DNA of 64,000 nucleotides from Saccoglossus kowalevskii (lineage: Eukaryota > Hemichordata > Enteropneusta > Harrimaniidae), in assembly GCF_000003605.2 (NCBI RefSeq), contig NW_003131863.1, positions 427,030 through 491,029 of the forward strand. The letters are read 5' to 3'. The notes under the pieces are model-generated. The model was given only the letters and a program-made list of their open reading frames with translations, was not told the DNA's origin and ran no database searches. This document shows positions 1 to 13,825 of the stretch, piece by piece (position 1 is the first letter of the stretch; each line of letters opens with the position of its first letter). Position numbers and translations under genes: made by a program.

Positions 1-1434
1 GCCTTATACCCAGTGGCGGCATGTACAGATGTAGATTATCTTGTAATGTACGCATATTAGCGTGAATGCCTTGGCCAGGTCGAATATCGAACAGTTTTTT
101 TCCCGTGTCAATAAAGCGAAACGCCTCTGCTGTTTTTATCCGAGATTATGGGGTGGTACCTAGGATACGAACGATTGCTTCAAGTCACGTAAGCAGCACG
201 AAATCCCAAAATGAATCTAAATGGGAATCATGTATGAAAAACAACGAGGTGTGTCGGAGATGAAGTTCACGCAATAACACTTGTATTTCATGACAATTCT
301 GCTATTGAAATGTGTCAGTGTATCGAGTGCCCTCTTCAATATTTAATAACCGACAGCGCAGTGGTTGTTGCGCTTGACCTACGACGGTTTTGTCACGAGC
401 CTAGCCTTTGATTGGACATCAAAAAAAGGTCGACTCCTATTCCGTAAACGATGCGTAATACATCAACCTGTCCTGATTCAGAACGTCGCCGACTCTATGT
501 GGAAGTCAAAGCACCGTGACTGCGATTCATTTGCTAACAGATGAGACTTTGATGATCCTAAATGAAAGATGTAATAAAGTAAACCACATTATGAGTTATA
601 ATAAACGTTTGCAGTACAGTATTCGTTAGATGAAAATTCAAAAACACTTATACGCATGTGCATTGATTGTAATTGTACGTACCAAAATAATAGTGCACAT
701 GCGTATTGGAGAATTTCATTGGTTCATAGAACGAATACTCAGATGTGTACTAACAAGAACAACGTAATCGCGTTATCAGAGTCCAATGTATTCATCAACA
801 TGCAGTATCAAACAACAATATTTACTAAGTTGGTCGATCCGTAAATGCTTAGATGTGAAAACTGTATAAACATTATACATTGTATGTACCTGTGCATGCC
901 TGTAAAACAAGACACAGTAGACGGTCGTGTACTTGTGGACCACCATTTGTTAAAGATAGAGAGACAACTGATACCTAATTTCATAATTAGATAAATCGAT
1001 ATTGACAAATCTAAAAACAAAACAAAGGACCGGTAAACAATCCCATAGCTAACAACAACAACTGAAAAGTATAGTACTTTACAATATGTGGTAAAATCAG
1101 TGAGAGAGATTTGTTAAAAAATAAAGAATATATTGAATGTTATACAGAATAGTTCACGACTGCAATTATGCTCAGGGTAAATGTGAAAGACAAATAAATT
1201 CCAACATCGGAAACCCCGGACCTCTTCAAATGTCGCACACAAAGCAGCGCAATATCTGGGAGAACGAGAATTACCGATAGTAACTTGCCAGGAGAATAAT
1301 AATAATAACAACAATAAAATCCGACCAAACACATAACAGCCATGCACAGGATAATCGATTTTCTCCGTTCGCAAAAAAAAAATCGTGTTTGGAGAACACT
1401 GATATTAGCGCAGCTAAGTAAAACATATTTCTAT

Positions 1435-1589
1435 TTAAAGCTAGAGAGTCGTCACCTGCGCGTGCGTCAGGCGGCCATAGCGTGTCATTGTTTACAAACA
1501 TGAGCCTTGGGTTTTTATTTGCGTGTGTTGTTATCGTCGGTTGGGATTCAGTTTCCGCGCGTGCGCAGGTGACGACCCTCCCGCTTTAA
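1435..1589 (+). mobile_element. MITE family 1, copy 1
   Basis: Non-autonomous DNA element with terminal inverted repeats reading roughly TTAAAGCGGGGGAGTCGTC at one end and its complement at the other, followed inside by ACCTGCGCATGCGTCAG. The internal part includes the box GCCATAGCGTGTCATTGTTT shared by all copies. The left terminus of this copy is diverged (TTAAAGCTAG). No coding capacity. The transposase superfamily is not evident; the ends coincide with TTAA, which may be the target or part of the repeat. Confidence 0.8.
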
Positions 1590-2369
1590 TATAGGATGAA
1601 TACGTGCTTAACGCTTCTAAATATAGATCACGTTCAAACGTCACGTGAAAAGCGCTGATGGTACACCCAGGATTATCGACTAGACCCGCACACATCATCT
1701 TCTCAATACAATACAATGCAGTAAATGTTCTTACACGCACTTCGGAAGTTGAATAACACTACTGTGTAACGTTGTTTCAACACATTACATACGTTACGTG
1801 ACGAACGTCACAGAGCTAGGCGCGATGATGGAATAATCGCGTGTTCAATTCCGAGGGGAGTGGGATAATCAGACAACACAGCGTGTCAGCACTTTTTTGG
1901 TGAAATTAAAAACTATAAACTGAAGTATAACATTGCTCACAGTATGCACGGATAACAAGTGTGACAGCTGCTATCGTATTTAACATAACTAATAATTTCG
2001 ATTGGCATTGCACCAGTATGAGACAGTTTAACCATTTTATTTTTAGTTACTTCAATTAACTGTTTGCCCTTTAGAGGTACACAAATTACCTTCATAATAA
2101 ATATGTTTTGTAACAATCACGTGATTTGCTTGTCATCAATGGCCTTTTTGGGGATTATTCTTTGAAAAGCAATTCGCAGCATGTTTTCAATAATTGGTGA
2201 TTTACAGGCATCATTATAATTTTGCTGAATGAAATATTCTCCAAGATGACGCACAAAAACAGTAATTTTCTTAAGCTACGCGTGCTAGGTGATGCGTTTG
2301 ATAATACTGTAAATTTGTTTTTGAATGGGTCCCTATAATTATATGCATAAAGGTTTTTGTTAACACTGA

Positions 2370-2545
2370 CACAGCCAGCGAATCGGGTTCTCGTGAATCG
2401 AGCAGTTGTTATCGTGTACTGGTAAATCGAACATTTCTGAACCTAGCTGTTGGAATCGTGTACTAGTGAATCGGCACTGGGGAATCGTGCACCAATTATT
2501 CGCCATTAAACTAGCGAATCCGGCACTAGCGAATCGCCCAATAAT
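2370..2545. repeat. Degenerate short tandem array around GAATCG
   Basis: The words GAATCG and ACTAGCGAATCG recur about every 20-30 bases (for example CTAGTGAATCGGCACTG and CACTAGCGAATCGCCC). It looks like a decayed minisatellite or the remnant of an element rich in the same word, which also occurs (TTAGCGAAT) in the inverted-repeat element at 15.25 kb. No coding signal. Confidence 0.4.
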
Positions 2546-3189
2546 TGCAGTTTCCTCTCATTCCATAAATTGCAGTACCCCCTAGCATGATCGCAAAATA
2601 TTCCGTGTATGAGAAGGGTTTTTTCCCGCTATAAAAGGTGAGTAATGCATGTATTGCTTTATGGCATGATTCTGTCGTTCAGTTTAACATATAATTTTCT
2701 ACGAAATTACCGTCTCATTCACATTTAGAGCGCGGAGCTCGCACTTGCGGTGTTTGTGGACGCCGCCCACTTTTGGAAATGGAAATTGACACAATACTGG
2801 TAGGTTAATTTCATATAGACATTGCAGTAATGCCGGTATTGTTTTGTCCTGATAAAGTGTTTGTTAAATAATGAGCTGTGTGCAAATTTTACCATCGAGG
2901 CTCGTCGCATGCAATTTGACATACATATTCATGTCATTGTGTGTAATATGTATTCTTGTGCACGGAAAACATCGTTGATGTAATTTGTTGGTAAAAATAT
3001 TCTATATAAATCACAATATTGATATGTATTGCATATCAGCATGTCAGATCTCTAGTTCTGGCTAAAAGGTTTAACAATCTTAGACAGTGATTTATGTTTG
3101 CACGGACATGCTGTACGATTCAACAGTACATCTATGCATCTGTAGTAAAGACAACCGTCATATTCTGACGTATTTGTTCTTGAATTGAA

Positions 3190-3450
3190 GTTGATAATAC
3201 TGTGTATTGATGAATTGTCCAATGTTTACGGTATATGTGCGCATCTGCCAGTGAGATAAGTAGAGCGAACACTATTCTTTGTCGTCTGAAATTTAAAAAC
3301 GTAAAGACCACATTGACATGGCTGTTGATAATACTGCGTGTTGATGAATTGTTCAATCCGTAATTAGTTAGATGAGGGCATTTGACTGCGAAATACATTG
3401 ACCGAACACGGTTTCCTCGTTGTCTAAAATTCAAAAACGTAAAGACCACA
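3190..3450. repeat. Two-copy tandem duplication, ~134 bp
   Basis: GTTGATAATACTG occurs at 3,190 and again at 3,323, and each copy ends with a diverged form of AAAACGTAAAGACCACA. The two halves are clearly homologous but differ by many substitutions, so the duplication is old. The 105-codon open frame across it on the - strand is a by-product of the repeat. Confidence 0.75.
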
Positions 3451-5465
3451 AATGTAAAGATCGTAGATCAGCCGTATGCTTTTGATCTTAAATGTCTTTT
3501 CAAACAATTGTATTTGACGTCGTTTTGACGTAAAAGAATGATTTGAATTGTATAGATGAGATTACATCTGCCAGGCCAAAATTTGTTGTTTTGTTATTTT
3601 CAATATTATAATAGTTTTTAAATGAATCGACTTGCAATAATATTGTTATATATATTTAGATTTGTTATTGACAGTCGTTTAGATTATTGAAAATTGGCTT
3701 AGTTGATGCTTTGCGTATATTCCAGTTTTTGTACGTTCACCCCAATTGACCTATTTCAATATATACTATAATGTCGTTAAGAGAAAAAAAAACACCGGGA
3801 AATAATTACCTGAAAATTTTAAAATTATCAGATAAGTGATGGTAAAGATATTTGAAATTTAACCTTTTGCTTGATGAGTTCTAAAAAATAAACCTATATG
3901 ATATCTGCTATGCGCTTTATTCCTGTCCTTTTTGTCAGAGTTACGTAATATGAATGGTCGTATCATCTTTTCAAGTTGATCTTTTGTTTATTCATGTGTT
4001 GTAATTTATTATGCATAGGAAAGTGTATGAAGGCATGCTTTATATGGAAGTAGCCTTATTAAATATGCAACATACATGGAAGTAATATTTTTCAAATGAA
4101 AAAATATTCTCGACCTATCATTTTATTATGTGCCAGCAAATGGGCATTTCAAATTACCACTGTACAATTAATTAATTACCAAATACATAAGAAGCGTCTT
4201 TATAATTTAATAAATATTAAAATAACATTTCATGATCAAATTTCTCAAAACATTTAATAGCAAAAAGTCTGGTACAGACATACACACATACATATCACGC
4301 ATATACCGTTTCCAGACCTAAGCATTCGCGGAGAAGACAACATTTTTTTGTTTTTTGTTTTTTTGCCGTCAACCAGCTTAGTAACTAACCAAATCAATGA
4401 GATCAGCTCATAACATCGCATCATATTACGTTTTTTTTATAACTAATCATTTAAAAAAAATTTAAATCACAAGACGCAAAATATTCGAATCGCCTAAATA
4501 TACATAATTATGCAAGGAACGCCTTTATTGATCCTTATAATCAGTCATACCCAATATTTTTGGTGGCAATCTCTCTCGTGTTTATTTTTCTAAATCAATA
4601 AATCTGTTTTGTGTGTGTGTGTGGAAATTTACTACTCCATCACATGCATATAGCGTCCGTAGTGTGACGTATTGAAAAGTGTATATAACACGTAACTTTT
4701 TTTTCCATTTTCGTGCTATTAGAAGACTGTCAAAAATAATCATTCAAAATAATTGATTGAATTCCTCGTGTATCTGCACGCAGCTTGCCCAAGACCTCCG
4801 CGTGCGTGCCGAAGAGCAAAATTAGCATACGCCAGAGTCGCGCGCAATGATATATCTCTAGTGGATGTTGTTTATCACTCAGCCGTCTCACTTTTTGGGA
4901 CTTTGGGATATAGACATCTGATAACCGCTTAGTGCCGCGATTGAAACACAACTCTGACAGTAATCGCTCGCATCAGCTGACGTCGAATTGATAAACTTAT
5001 TTTTATTCAATTTCTACATATAGGATTGTACAGTAATATAAAACGTTCGGTGCTTGAGTGTATTTCAACCGACGTCTCCCATTCACATTCTCCGTAGAGT
5101 GGCTTAAAGGTCAACTGTCTTGCTTTCACTAAGAAGGATTTCCGTTTCTATCGATCAAAATGTAGAAAATAATGACATCGATGTAAGTTGTATTTGAACC
5201 AATTACTGCGGCCCAGTTGAACAGAATTTAAGATGGTCATTGTAAATTCAAATGAACGTATTGAGCTCGTGTTCACATCCATTTGTGTTGTAGCAAGGAG
5301 AACACATGTCCCAATAATAGTCTTTGCGTTGCTTGTTTTGGTATACCACTCTAATTGGTTGTAATCCCATTCTTACATTGTCATTCACTGTTGACTAAAT
5401 ACACGCCGGATGTATGTCCACTTCCTTGTTAATCGCTTCACATTATATATTAGCGTAATAAGGTT

Positions 5466-5512
5466 TGACATGAAGACCAGCTTAAATTTGACATGAAGAC
5501 CAGCTTAGTTTT
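5466..5512. repeat. 24-bp direct duplication
   Basis: TTTGACATGAAGACCAGCTT is present twice in direct succession with almost no divergence, so this is a recent local duplication. The flank at 5,531-5,640 resembles one unit of the degenerate ~155-bp repeat at 15.9-16.3 kb (shared words CCTTGGGTGGACCTCT and TTAGATTTG). Confidence 0.8.
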
Positions 5513-6340
5513 CTGTCCATCGTTTGGTACTTAGTATATACGAGTATGTACCTTGGGTGGACCTCTCTTTAGTTAGATTTGTTCATTATGTGTTGATATT
5601 TTCAATTTTCTAATTTTTAGTCTCCGTTCGAACAAAAACAGGGTAAGTCTAAATGTCATTGTTTTATTTAGATGTTTATTTTTTAGCATTTGCATCAAAA
5701 CTGGTAATTTACAGGCGAATAAAACTATTTAAATATTTCTTTCCTGCTGTCTCGTTCAGTGCGTCCGTGACTTTGCAATATTTCAAAAGAACAAGGCTAT
5801 AATAGTTTCTCTATTTTTTAAATGACGAAAGGATACATTACCAACCACACTTGTTTATTTGCACACTGCTCACACACATCTACGTCATTTTGACATAAAT
5901 TAAAGCGCATTGTCACAAGAGGGCGCAACTCACAGGTGAAATTATAAGGAAATTATTGAATGAGAAAAATGCTCGTGCGCTTACATAAGTGTTTTTATTA
6001 AGGGGTTAGCATGAAGAGAGCTACGGGCGCTTGGTGTGTTTTAAATCACGTTAACACAATCGTTGGCTTTCTCACAGTTAAGTAAAGGAAAACTGAAGTC
6101 ATACTTGTTTGTTCGTTGTAGTGTACGGTTTGTGGACACAATAACTCCAATAATATTTATCCAATCACTATGGTTAATATGTATGCATAGACGACCCGTA
6201 TATTTTGTTGTGTTGATATGCAAATGAATGTTCGTGATTTTTTTTTTCTTTTTTTAAATGTTAATACGTTACTAATAACATGTGCGTTATAGTGTATCTA
6301 ATTTTAATAACTAGGTCACAGTACAGCAGTTAGTTCAATA

Positions 6341-6704
6341 GACCATTTTCCGTTTACTGCGAGAATCACGCGTTATGCGTGAAATCGAACGTAAAAACAG
6401 GACAAACAAAGGTCATAGCGTCGTAGTCGCGTCAAACATCGCGTGGGATTCGACAAACGCGAAAGTATTTCGGGGACATTTCCATGCTTTAATAATGTGC
6501 TGTCCACATTTGATGATAGGCAATTTCGATTAAGTAAGAGTATTCGGAAGCAATATTCCTCTGTCGAAGATCGGCCGGTCAATGTGAGCTGCGAAATAAA
6601 GAAATTCTAGTTCAAAATCAAATCGTTCGATTTTTGCGGCAGACGTTCGACGCGCGTCTTTCATGCATCTCGCGAGATCTCGCAATTGTACGGAAAATCA
6701 CCTA
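6341..6704. mobile_element. MITE family 3, long inverted-repeat element
   Basis: The left end (ATTTTCCGTTTACTGCGAGA, then a CACGCG..ATGCGTGA palindromic part) is matched by an inverted right end (CTCGCGAGATCTCGCA, then TGTACGGAAAATC). The right arm extends inward through TCGACGCGCG and a block resembling GCAGACGTTCGA. Length is about 360 bp with no coding capacity. Half-copies of the right arm occur at 30,320-30,421 and, more decayed, at 11,185-11,262. Confidence 0.7.
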
Positions 6705-7262
6705 TTGCTATTTACTCGTTATTTCCCGAACTATTATGCTATGCAAACAATCATTATTCCCGCCACTCAATTAAAACAATTATTAGTTCAACTTTTTCAG
6801 TTTTCCACTACCACTACGTATTTTTTTACTCAACGTCTTTGTCATACAATCGCTGCCACAATTGTAATTATATTATTATTAACACCTTGGTCAATGCAAT
6901 TCGAAACTGTGTTTATCTTGACACTCATTAAAATTCAATATGGTTTATAGATGACAAACTGTTGATGAAATTTGATTTGCCTGAAATACTATCTTCATTG
7001 AATCTCTGGTTAAAACAGTTTATTGGACAGGTCAATGCAAGGCAAATAAATACACTGCACAGGTAATTTGACATAACCTCTGGAGTTAGTAATGGTGCAT
7101 CTCCAAGCTGATATAAATAAATATGACGTGTATTTTTGTACAGCAAGTACAAACCGTCTATAGTGTATCTGTACTGGTGTTGAGATACTTTCGTTAAAAT
7201 TGACGATATAAAATGTGTACAGTGCATTAGTGAACATTAACATGCAGTGTTTTAATGCACAA

Positions 7263-7407
7263 TTAAAGCGGGGGAGTCGCCAGCTGCGTATGCGTCAGAT
7301 GGCCATAGCGTGTCATTGTTTACAAACAAGCGTCTACCCATGAGCTTTTGCGTTTTTAGCGTGTGTTGTTATTCCCGCGCGTGCGCAGGTGACGACCCTC
7401 CCGCTTT
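7263..7407 (+). mobile_element. MITE family 1, copy 2
   Basis: Both termini are well kept (TTAAAGCGGGGGAGTCG at the left, GACGACCCTCCCGCTTT at the right), along with the inner box GCCATAGCGTGTCATTGTTT. It lacks about 15 bp near the right arm compared with the longest copies. Non-coding. Confidence 0.85.
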
Positions 7408-8940
7408 CAGCTGCGTACCATATCACCAATGAATGACATTATTTGCCTATCCGCACTTCTATTAAACATGGGAATGGGAATGGGAGGGGGATATTTAAAA
7501 ATTGGAGTTGAGTAATTACAGAAATGTGAAAAAAAAAACGGATTTTTTTTTTTCAAATTTGAATCAACATTATTTCAGGAATATAATGGCAGTCAGAGGG
7601 TTATATTTCCAAAACAGAAAAATATATGCAGCTAGTCTGAACATATACAGGGCAAGCCATCCGTAGTTTAACTATGTTATTCTTACATACACCTATCTTG
7701 AAAATGTCAGTCAAAGAAGGTAAATCGTCATCAATGAACACATGTAATAGGACATACAAACTAACAAATAAAGTATTTTCTGCCTAGATATGTTTGGGGT
7801 TCCAAATTTAGTTAAATTGTACTGAATGCTTACTAGGCACAAACTCGTAGTTATTGCATTGATAATATTATGGTCTGTGTGCCATAAGTCACCATCGGAA
7901 TAATATATGTGTATTTCAAATAAGGTATTGTTTATATATTATAGTATACCATATGTACTGAGCCGTACGATTAATCAATTGTCGTTCTAATTACCATAGA
8001 GGTTAACAATATGTGTTAATAAATAAAAAAAAAAACTGATTTGTCCACAAATAATTCCATATGAAAAAAAAACAAGCTAATACCCATACGGCGATTGACA
8101 TGACCCCAAAGGTTACACATACGGGTACTTTCACTATACACCACTATATATAAATATCAGTGAGAATTCCAAACAAGGTAGCAACTATACTTGTTGTTGT
8201 GGAGAAATAATACTCGCTGAACGAAAGTACCCGGATGTGCGACTTTTAGATGGTTTTACGTAGTGCACACTGCTGTTGAATTATACTGTGTTTCAAGCTA
8301 CATATCGCAGCATTACGTGGCACGTCAGTGGAGAGTCTAATAATTACACGTCAAATGATTTAATGTTAAATTATAGAACATGGCTTAAACCTAGAGAGGC
8401 AACAGTTTGCCTACGTGCAGCAGGTATTTCATTCAGGCCGGGATACATCACCGATGACGTAGTTTGGTTGACTGATTACCCAAGCAGAAGTAATTTCGAA
8501 TAAATTACTTTTTTTACATAATACCATAATACAGGCGTTTTACCTAAATCGACCGATTATTGTCGAGGTTTTCTTTCGTTACTGGAGGATGAATGGCGTA
8601 GATTCCGCAGCTGCGAGGCAGGAATCCATGTTCAGAAACTAATGACAGCTGTAAGTCTTTATCCAGTTTAGTACACTATGATAGGTGGTTCAATTTGCGG
8701 GAACAATCGTGTGAGCAGTTCTTTTTTGAATGTAAGTATATATGTTCATGGGTGTATACGTGCTCCTCTTAGGGTCAGTGTTAGAGGTGACCTTGCAATG
8801 GTTTTCACGTCGAATAAACAAACGTACACCGGTTGATTGTAACATTCACAGTCCTATATCGAATATATCCGAAGCTGTTGTTATCGTAGTATATATTGTC
8901 TATTTAGAGATACGGCTTGCTGTGGTACGTGTTGTCCACA

Positions 8941-9600
8941 TTGAATATGTGCTGTGGTTATCCGTGGTACGTGTTACCAGCAATATAACATTGAATATGT
9001 GCTGTGGTTATCCGTGGTACGTGTTACCAGCAATATAACATTGAATATGTGCTGTGGTTATCTGTGATACGTGTTACCAGCAATATAACATTGAATATGT
9101 GCTGTGGTTATCCGTGGTACGTGTTACCAGCAATATAACATTGAATATGTGCTGTGGTTATCCGTGGTACGTGTTACCAGCAATATAACATTGAATATGT
9201 GCTGTGGTTATCTGTGGTACGTGTTACCAGCAATATAACATTGAATATGTGCTGTGGTTATCTGTGATACGTGTTACCAGCAATGTAACATTGAATATGT
9301 GCTGTGGTTATCTGTGATACGTGTTACCAGCAATATAACATTGAATATGTGCTGTGGTTATCTGTGGTACGTGTTACCAGCAATGTAACATTGAATATGT
9401 GCTGTGGTTATCTGTGGTACGTGTTACCAGCAATGTAACATTGAATATGTGCTGTGGTTATCTGTGGTACGTGTTACCAGTAATGTAACATTGAATATGT
9501 GCTGTGGTTATCTGTGGTACGTGTTACCAGCAATGTAACATTGAATATGTGCTGTGGTTATCTGTGGTACGTGTTACCAGCAATATAACATTGCATTTGA
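8941..9600 (+). repeat. 50-bp satellite array, ~13 units
   Basis: Exact-length 50-bp units start at 8,941, 8,991, 9,041 and so on to 9,541, with a diverged partial unit at each end. The unit begins TTGAATATGTGCTGTGGTTA and ends with a segment containing GTACGTGTTACCAGCAA. Units differ only at a few sites (TCCGTGG, TCTGTGG or TCTGTGA; CAATATAACA or CAATGTAACA), so the array is young or homogenised. A period of 50 is not divisible by three, so the open frames over it are not meaningful. Confidence 0.95.
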
Positions 9601-11184
9601 GTTGTGGTTATACAAGGTTTCGGTCTGGGTTTTGTCAACGTCATATGTATATTACTTTACTTCACATAACATCACGGTACATTACATTACATTTTACCAC
9701 ACATAGTACAGAAATGTAATATGCTAACACTGATTTCAATGAACAACCTGAATCACGTTTGGCGGAATGTTATTTAACATCGGTAATTTACAGACTAACA
9801 TCTACATGCAGTCAGCTCACAGATGGACTGTGGTCAGCTAGACTCGTTTAGCTTAATTATCAATGCAGTATATCCCCAAATGAAGCATGTATATATTATT
9901 CAATGCATTACTGTTAAATAAAAATTTCGCGCTGAGTTACCTACGCGGTAGAGAGCCACAATTAATAATGTTGTGTATTTATACTACTAATTAAAACATA
10001 AGCCTCTGTCTGCAGTCATATACTCGTCAGACTTTTTTTATTTGCATGTCTAGATCAGCTGAAGTGAAAATATAGTACACTGGCTGTATATTCAAGCGAT
10101 GGAAAGCTTTTGTTCAAGGTAGCACACTTCCGCCCTTGCCGTCGTAGCACTGAGATTGAAGCATTTTGCATACAATTCCGTCGTGCTGTAAGATGTCGAG
10201 TCTCCGACTTCCTGCGTTCTTTAAAATTAGCGTTTGCCCAATCAAGCACGGACATGTTACGCTAAAATGAATATTATGCAAACAGTGGCTTGATACGAGT
10301 AGACAAGTCTAACAGTGTGCTTCCAGGCATCAAACGCATTGCGAATATTTTTACAATGAAAGATACATGGCTCAGAACACAAGATAGTCCCATGTTATTA
10401 ATATTAAATACATCAAGAACTGCGTATAGGGCACCAGCAAGTGGGTGGTATTAGCATCTACTCAAGTTCTGCTCGAGTAAAATAGAGCTTTTGTCATTCG
10501 GGTCATCTCGCGATCTGAAAAAAAAACTGAGCATACCATATATTATTATCAATATGTTACTATAGCATGTGTACGTGACAGGTGTAATTCCATCCTATTA
10601 TATTAGAAAATATGAATTCCAAATATGGAACGATTGCGCGATATTTCCAAGATGGCGGACATGTATAAAAACGCAGTTTGTGACAGCGAAAATGACCGGG
10701 AATAATAATAAGGTTTTTGCGAGGATGCCACAATGTATCAGGCAGTACTCCCGTTGCTCTGTCTTTGTTTATAATTTGCGGTTACTTCGTAATAACTTCA
10801 ATTCTACTAAAACATCAACAGATTGTGGTACCACGTTTAAAAAAATCATATATGCATGATGAATAATAATAATCAGGTCTTCGATTAGCGTATCACAGTT
10901 AAAGCACTTTTTTATCTTGCATTTGTAACATTAATATGATATCTCCATAGGATTGTATTTATCAACATAAGAAATCTCCAATATATACAAAGAATAAATA
11001 CCTCACGGCTTATCACCAAAATACAGAAATGCTATCACATTCTAAAGCAGTTTATACGCCTGCAATGACTTTTCATACCTGCGAGAATATATAAAATATA
11101 ATGCTCTTTATAATCTAGCTAATACATACCTGTCTTAACTTGTAAGAACCAACATACTAAGGTGCTGTAAATTTAAATGTGTGA

Positions 11185-11262
11185 TTTTTTCCACTCACTG
11201 TAAGATCTCGCGGATCGCGTAAAAAGCGTGTCACACAAATCGGAACGATACTGCTTCAAATT
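11185..11262. mobile_element. MITE family 3, decayed arm
   Basis: Words resembling TTTTCCACTCACTGTAAGAT, CTCGCGGATCGCG and CAAATCGGAACGATA match the right arm of the element at 6.3-6.7 kb read inward. Only one arm is recognisable and divergence is high. Confidence 0.35.
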
Positions 11263-12517
11263 AAATCATCATTGAGACACCCGCCGATCGAAATGCTGCC
11301 TCGTGAATATAGAATTATCCATCACCTGAAACTAAAACAATGCGACTCGATAACTGTTTTACGAATGAATTTAAATGTTAAAACAACATCCACAGACATT
11401 TGAGGAATAGGTTATTAATGTGGTATGGTCCTGTGGAGTTTTATCTCAACAGATGCTCTGGATTGGTCGAACTATATACATTTCGTATACAAATATTTAT
11501 CAAATGCCACGTGTCAAATTAGTCTGTGTTAATCTGTATTTATTATATACACTGTTTGCGATATGCATGTGTTATGATTCTTATGGAAATCATGTTATTA
11601 AAATGAATTTTCATTTGTTCAGCCAAAATGGTGGTCATTTTCTACAGTTATATGCATTTTCTCATTATAAATAATATTGTCTATGTTGATTTTGAATCAA
11701 ATGAACATAATTTCATAATCACATAATCATTCCATAAATGTTCAAATCAACGTTATGTGGAAAGTACTAAAGATTGGTGTGATTTTATTTTAAAGGTGAC
11801 ACAAGTATTCGTCGGCGTTAAAGAGGTAACAACTCCGCATGAACATTGAAGATCGGGCAGAGTTAATACAACTGTGTATATTATACTGTTCACGTTTGTT
11901 GAAACCTTAATTAGTAATTGATGTGATGGGATGTGGACCAGAAAAGTGGTGAGTCACGCACTCTGTATTTTCCAGCTGACACGAGAATATGTTTATGCAA
12001 AATATCCTGGGGAGCGCTCTCAATGACCTGCCCGTGTCTGCCGTTATACTCATTTGCATATTCAACAAACACACATACATAGACGTTTATCTAAATAGTT
12101 TGTATTTTTGCAATTTTCCAAACCCCAACAAAATTGGACGTATTTGACATCGTCATCTACCTGTTCAGAATGCAGGTCGTCCCACCAACTTACGTGTTGC
12201 GCGCTTGCGCCTGTGCAGAGACTTGTTGACAGCCTGAGGAATCGTCCGTTCGCATCCGAAGATGGATATTGGCATGGTTCGCTGTGGTAGTTGTTATATA
12301 TTTGCATAAGTGTTCATGTTAGCAAACAATGTAAACAAATTACGTCACATTCTGATGGTCTATATCATTTGCGGGTTTGGGCGTCGCGGACATCATAAGT
12401 CCGAGTAGGTCTTCGAATCATTCACCATGTCTTTGGTTTATATATTCGCGCCGCAATATATGGCGACAAAAAGACCGTTTAAAATAACCGCACAACCTGG
12501 CAAGTAAATGTTTGATT

Positions 12518-12682
12518 TTAAAGCTGGAGGGTCGTCTCCTGCGCACGCGCGGGAATTGAGTTCCAAGCGTCGATAACAACACATGCTAAAAACGCAAAGG
12601 CTCATGGGTAGACACTTGTTTGTAAACAGTGACACGCTATGGCTATCTGACACATGCGCAGGTGACGACTCCCCCGCTTTAA
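12518..12682 (-). mobile_element. MITE family 1, copy 3
   Basis: Full-length copy in reverse orientation: starts TTAAAGCTGGAGGGTCGTC, contains AACGCAAAGGCTCATGGGTA and ends GTGACGACTCCCCCGCTTTA. One terminus is diverged as in copy 1. Non-coding; the 71-codon frame over it is incidental. Confidence 0.85.
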
Positions 12683-13825
12683 GTACCGCATAATATCTGC
12701 GTGAACGTCCTACAAGTTGCTGACCTACTTGAAAACAAAACTAAAAGCAGGATAGGAGACATTTAAATAATCTGTAAATCGTGTTGTGAGAGCCGATAGC
12801 TGTCACTTTATATATGTCATGCATGTTGTGACGTGTAGTGCTTCTACACCCTTATCTACACGGCGTAAAACAGTTTACAAGTTTATCAATGTAAAACCCT
12901 TCTAACACGATCCGGCGTGCTAACTTAAATCCATTGACATGGGGATAAGTCTGTTATTAAATATTAATGTTTCGACAAATATTTCATTATTTGTTTCAAA
13001 TTAAATTTGTTGAAAAGATTAATTGTTGTTTCCCATTCCACTTCAGAAATACATGTACTTTAATTGTTCACGTGTCACCAGGTCTGAGCATAATTGGCAG
13101 CCATCTTGATTTATGTACGATGAACGCGCGCCATCTACTGGCTTGATTTGAACTAGCACTAAACAATTTTACAAATATTATAACAAGCGATATATCCACC
13201 GCAAAAACAACAATTGAATGAACATTTTGTAATTATCTTCAACACAATTACCACACAATTTGTGTTTTTTTTATATATTCAAGGATTCATCCTTCCCGGT
13301 ATTATTGTAGGTTCGAAGACAGTGGTGCGTAATTTTCAATTCAATCCTATGAGGCAAATTATATATTGAGTGGACACAAATCGCACGCTGAGAATTTCGG
13401 TCTCATTAATACCGTGTACAAATGGTAAACGTGTATCAGAGTGTTTATTACGACCGTAACATTTCAGTCACCGCGTGTGTCTGTTGTAGCCAAGGCGGAG
13501 TAGCATTAGATGGAAACAATTACTGCCCGCCTGGAGGGTGGGATGTCATCTTTCAAAATATTCAGTGCTGATAACTTAGGCGTTATTGCTGAGTAGTCAA
13601 ACTATATATTAACCTTAAGAGTTTTGTGAATAGGTTTACGGCGATCTCGGCTTTCCCTCAGATCAGCTTGTTAATTTAGGCATAGTCAACGTTTTCCCCT
13701 GTAACGTAGTTGATTTGCAGCATGGAGCTCACTATTCCTGTGCCCGAGTTTACTTATGTATTTACCCGTAAACCTAAGCAGTAGGTATTAGCGCATGTTC
13801 AGTAAGAATGGATACATAATGCTCG

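Larger units (their letters stand above)
1..8900. other. Intergenic, no gene supported
   Basis: This left flank shows only short open frames without splice-site support or recognisable motifs. It is AT-rich, with scattered microsatellite-like runs, two MITEs (1,435-1,589 and 7,263-7,407), a longer inverted-repeat element at 6,341-6,704, a two-copy 134-bp duplication near 3.2 kb and a 24-bp direct duplication at 5,466-5,512. A box resembling a CTCF core (AGAGGGCGC) lies near 5,921. I see no RNA gene. Confidence 0.6.
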
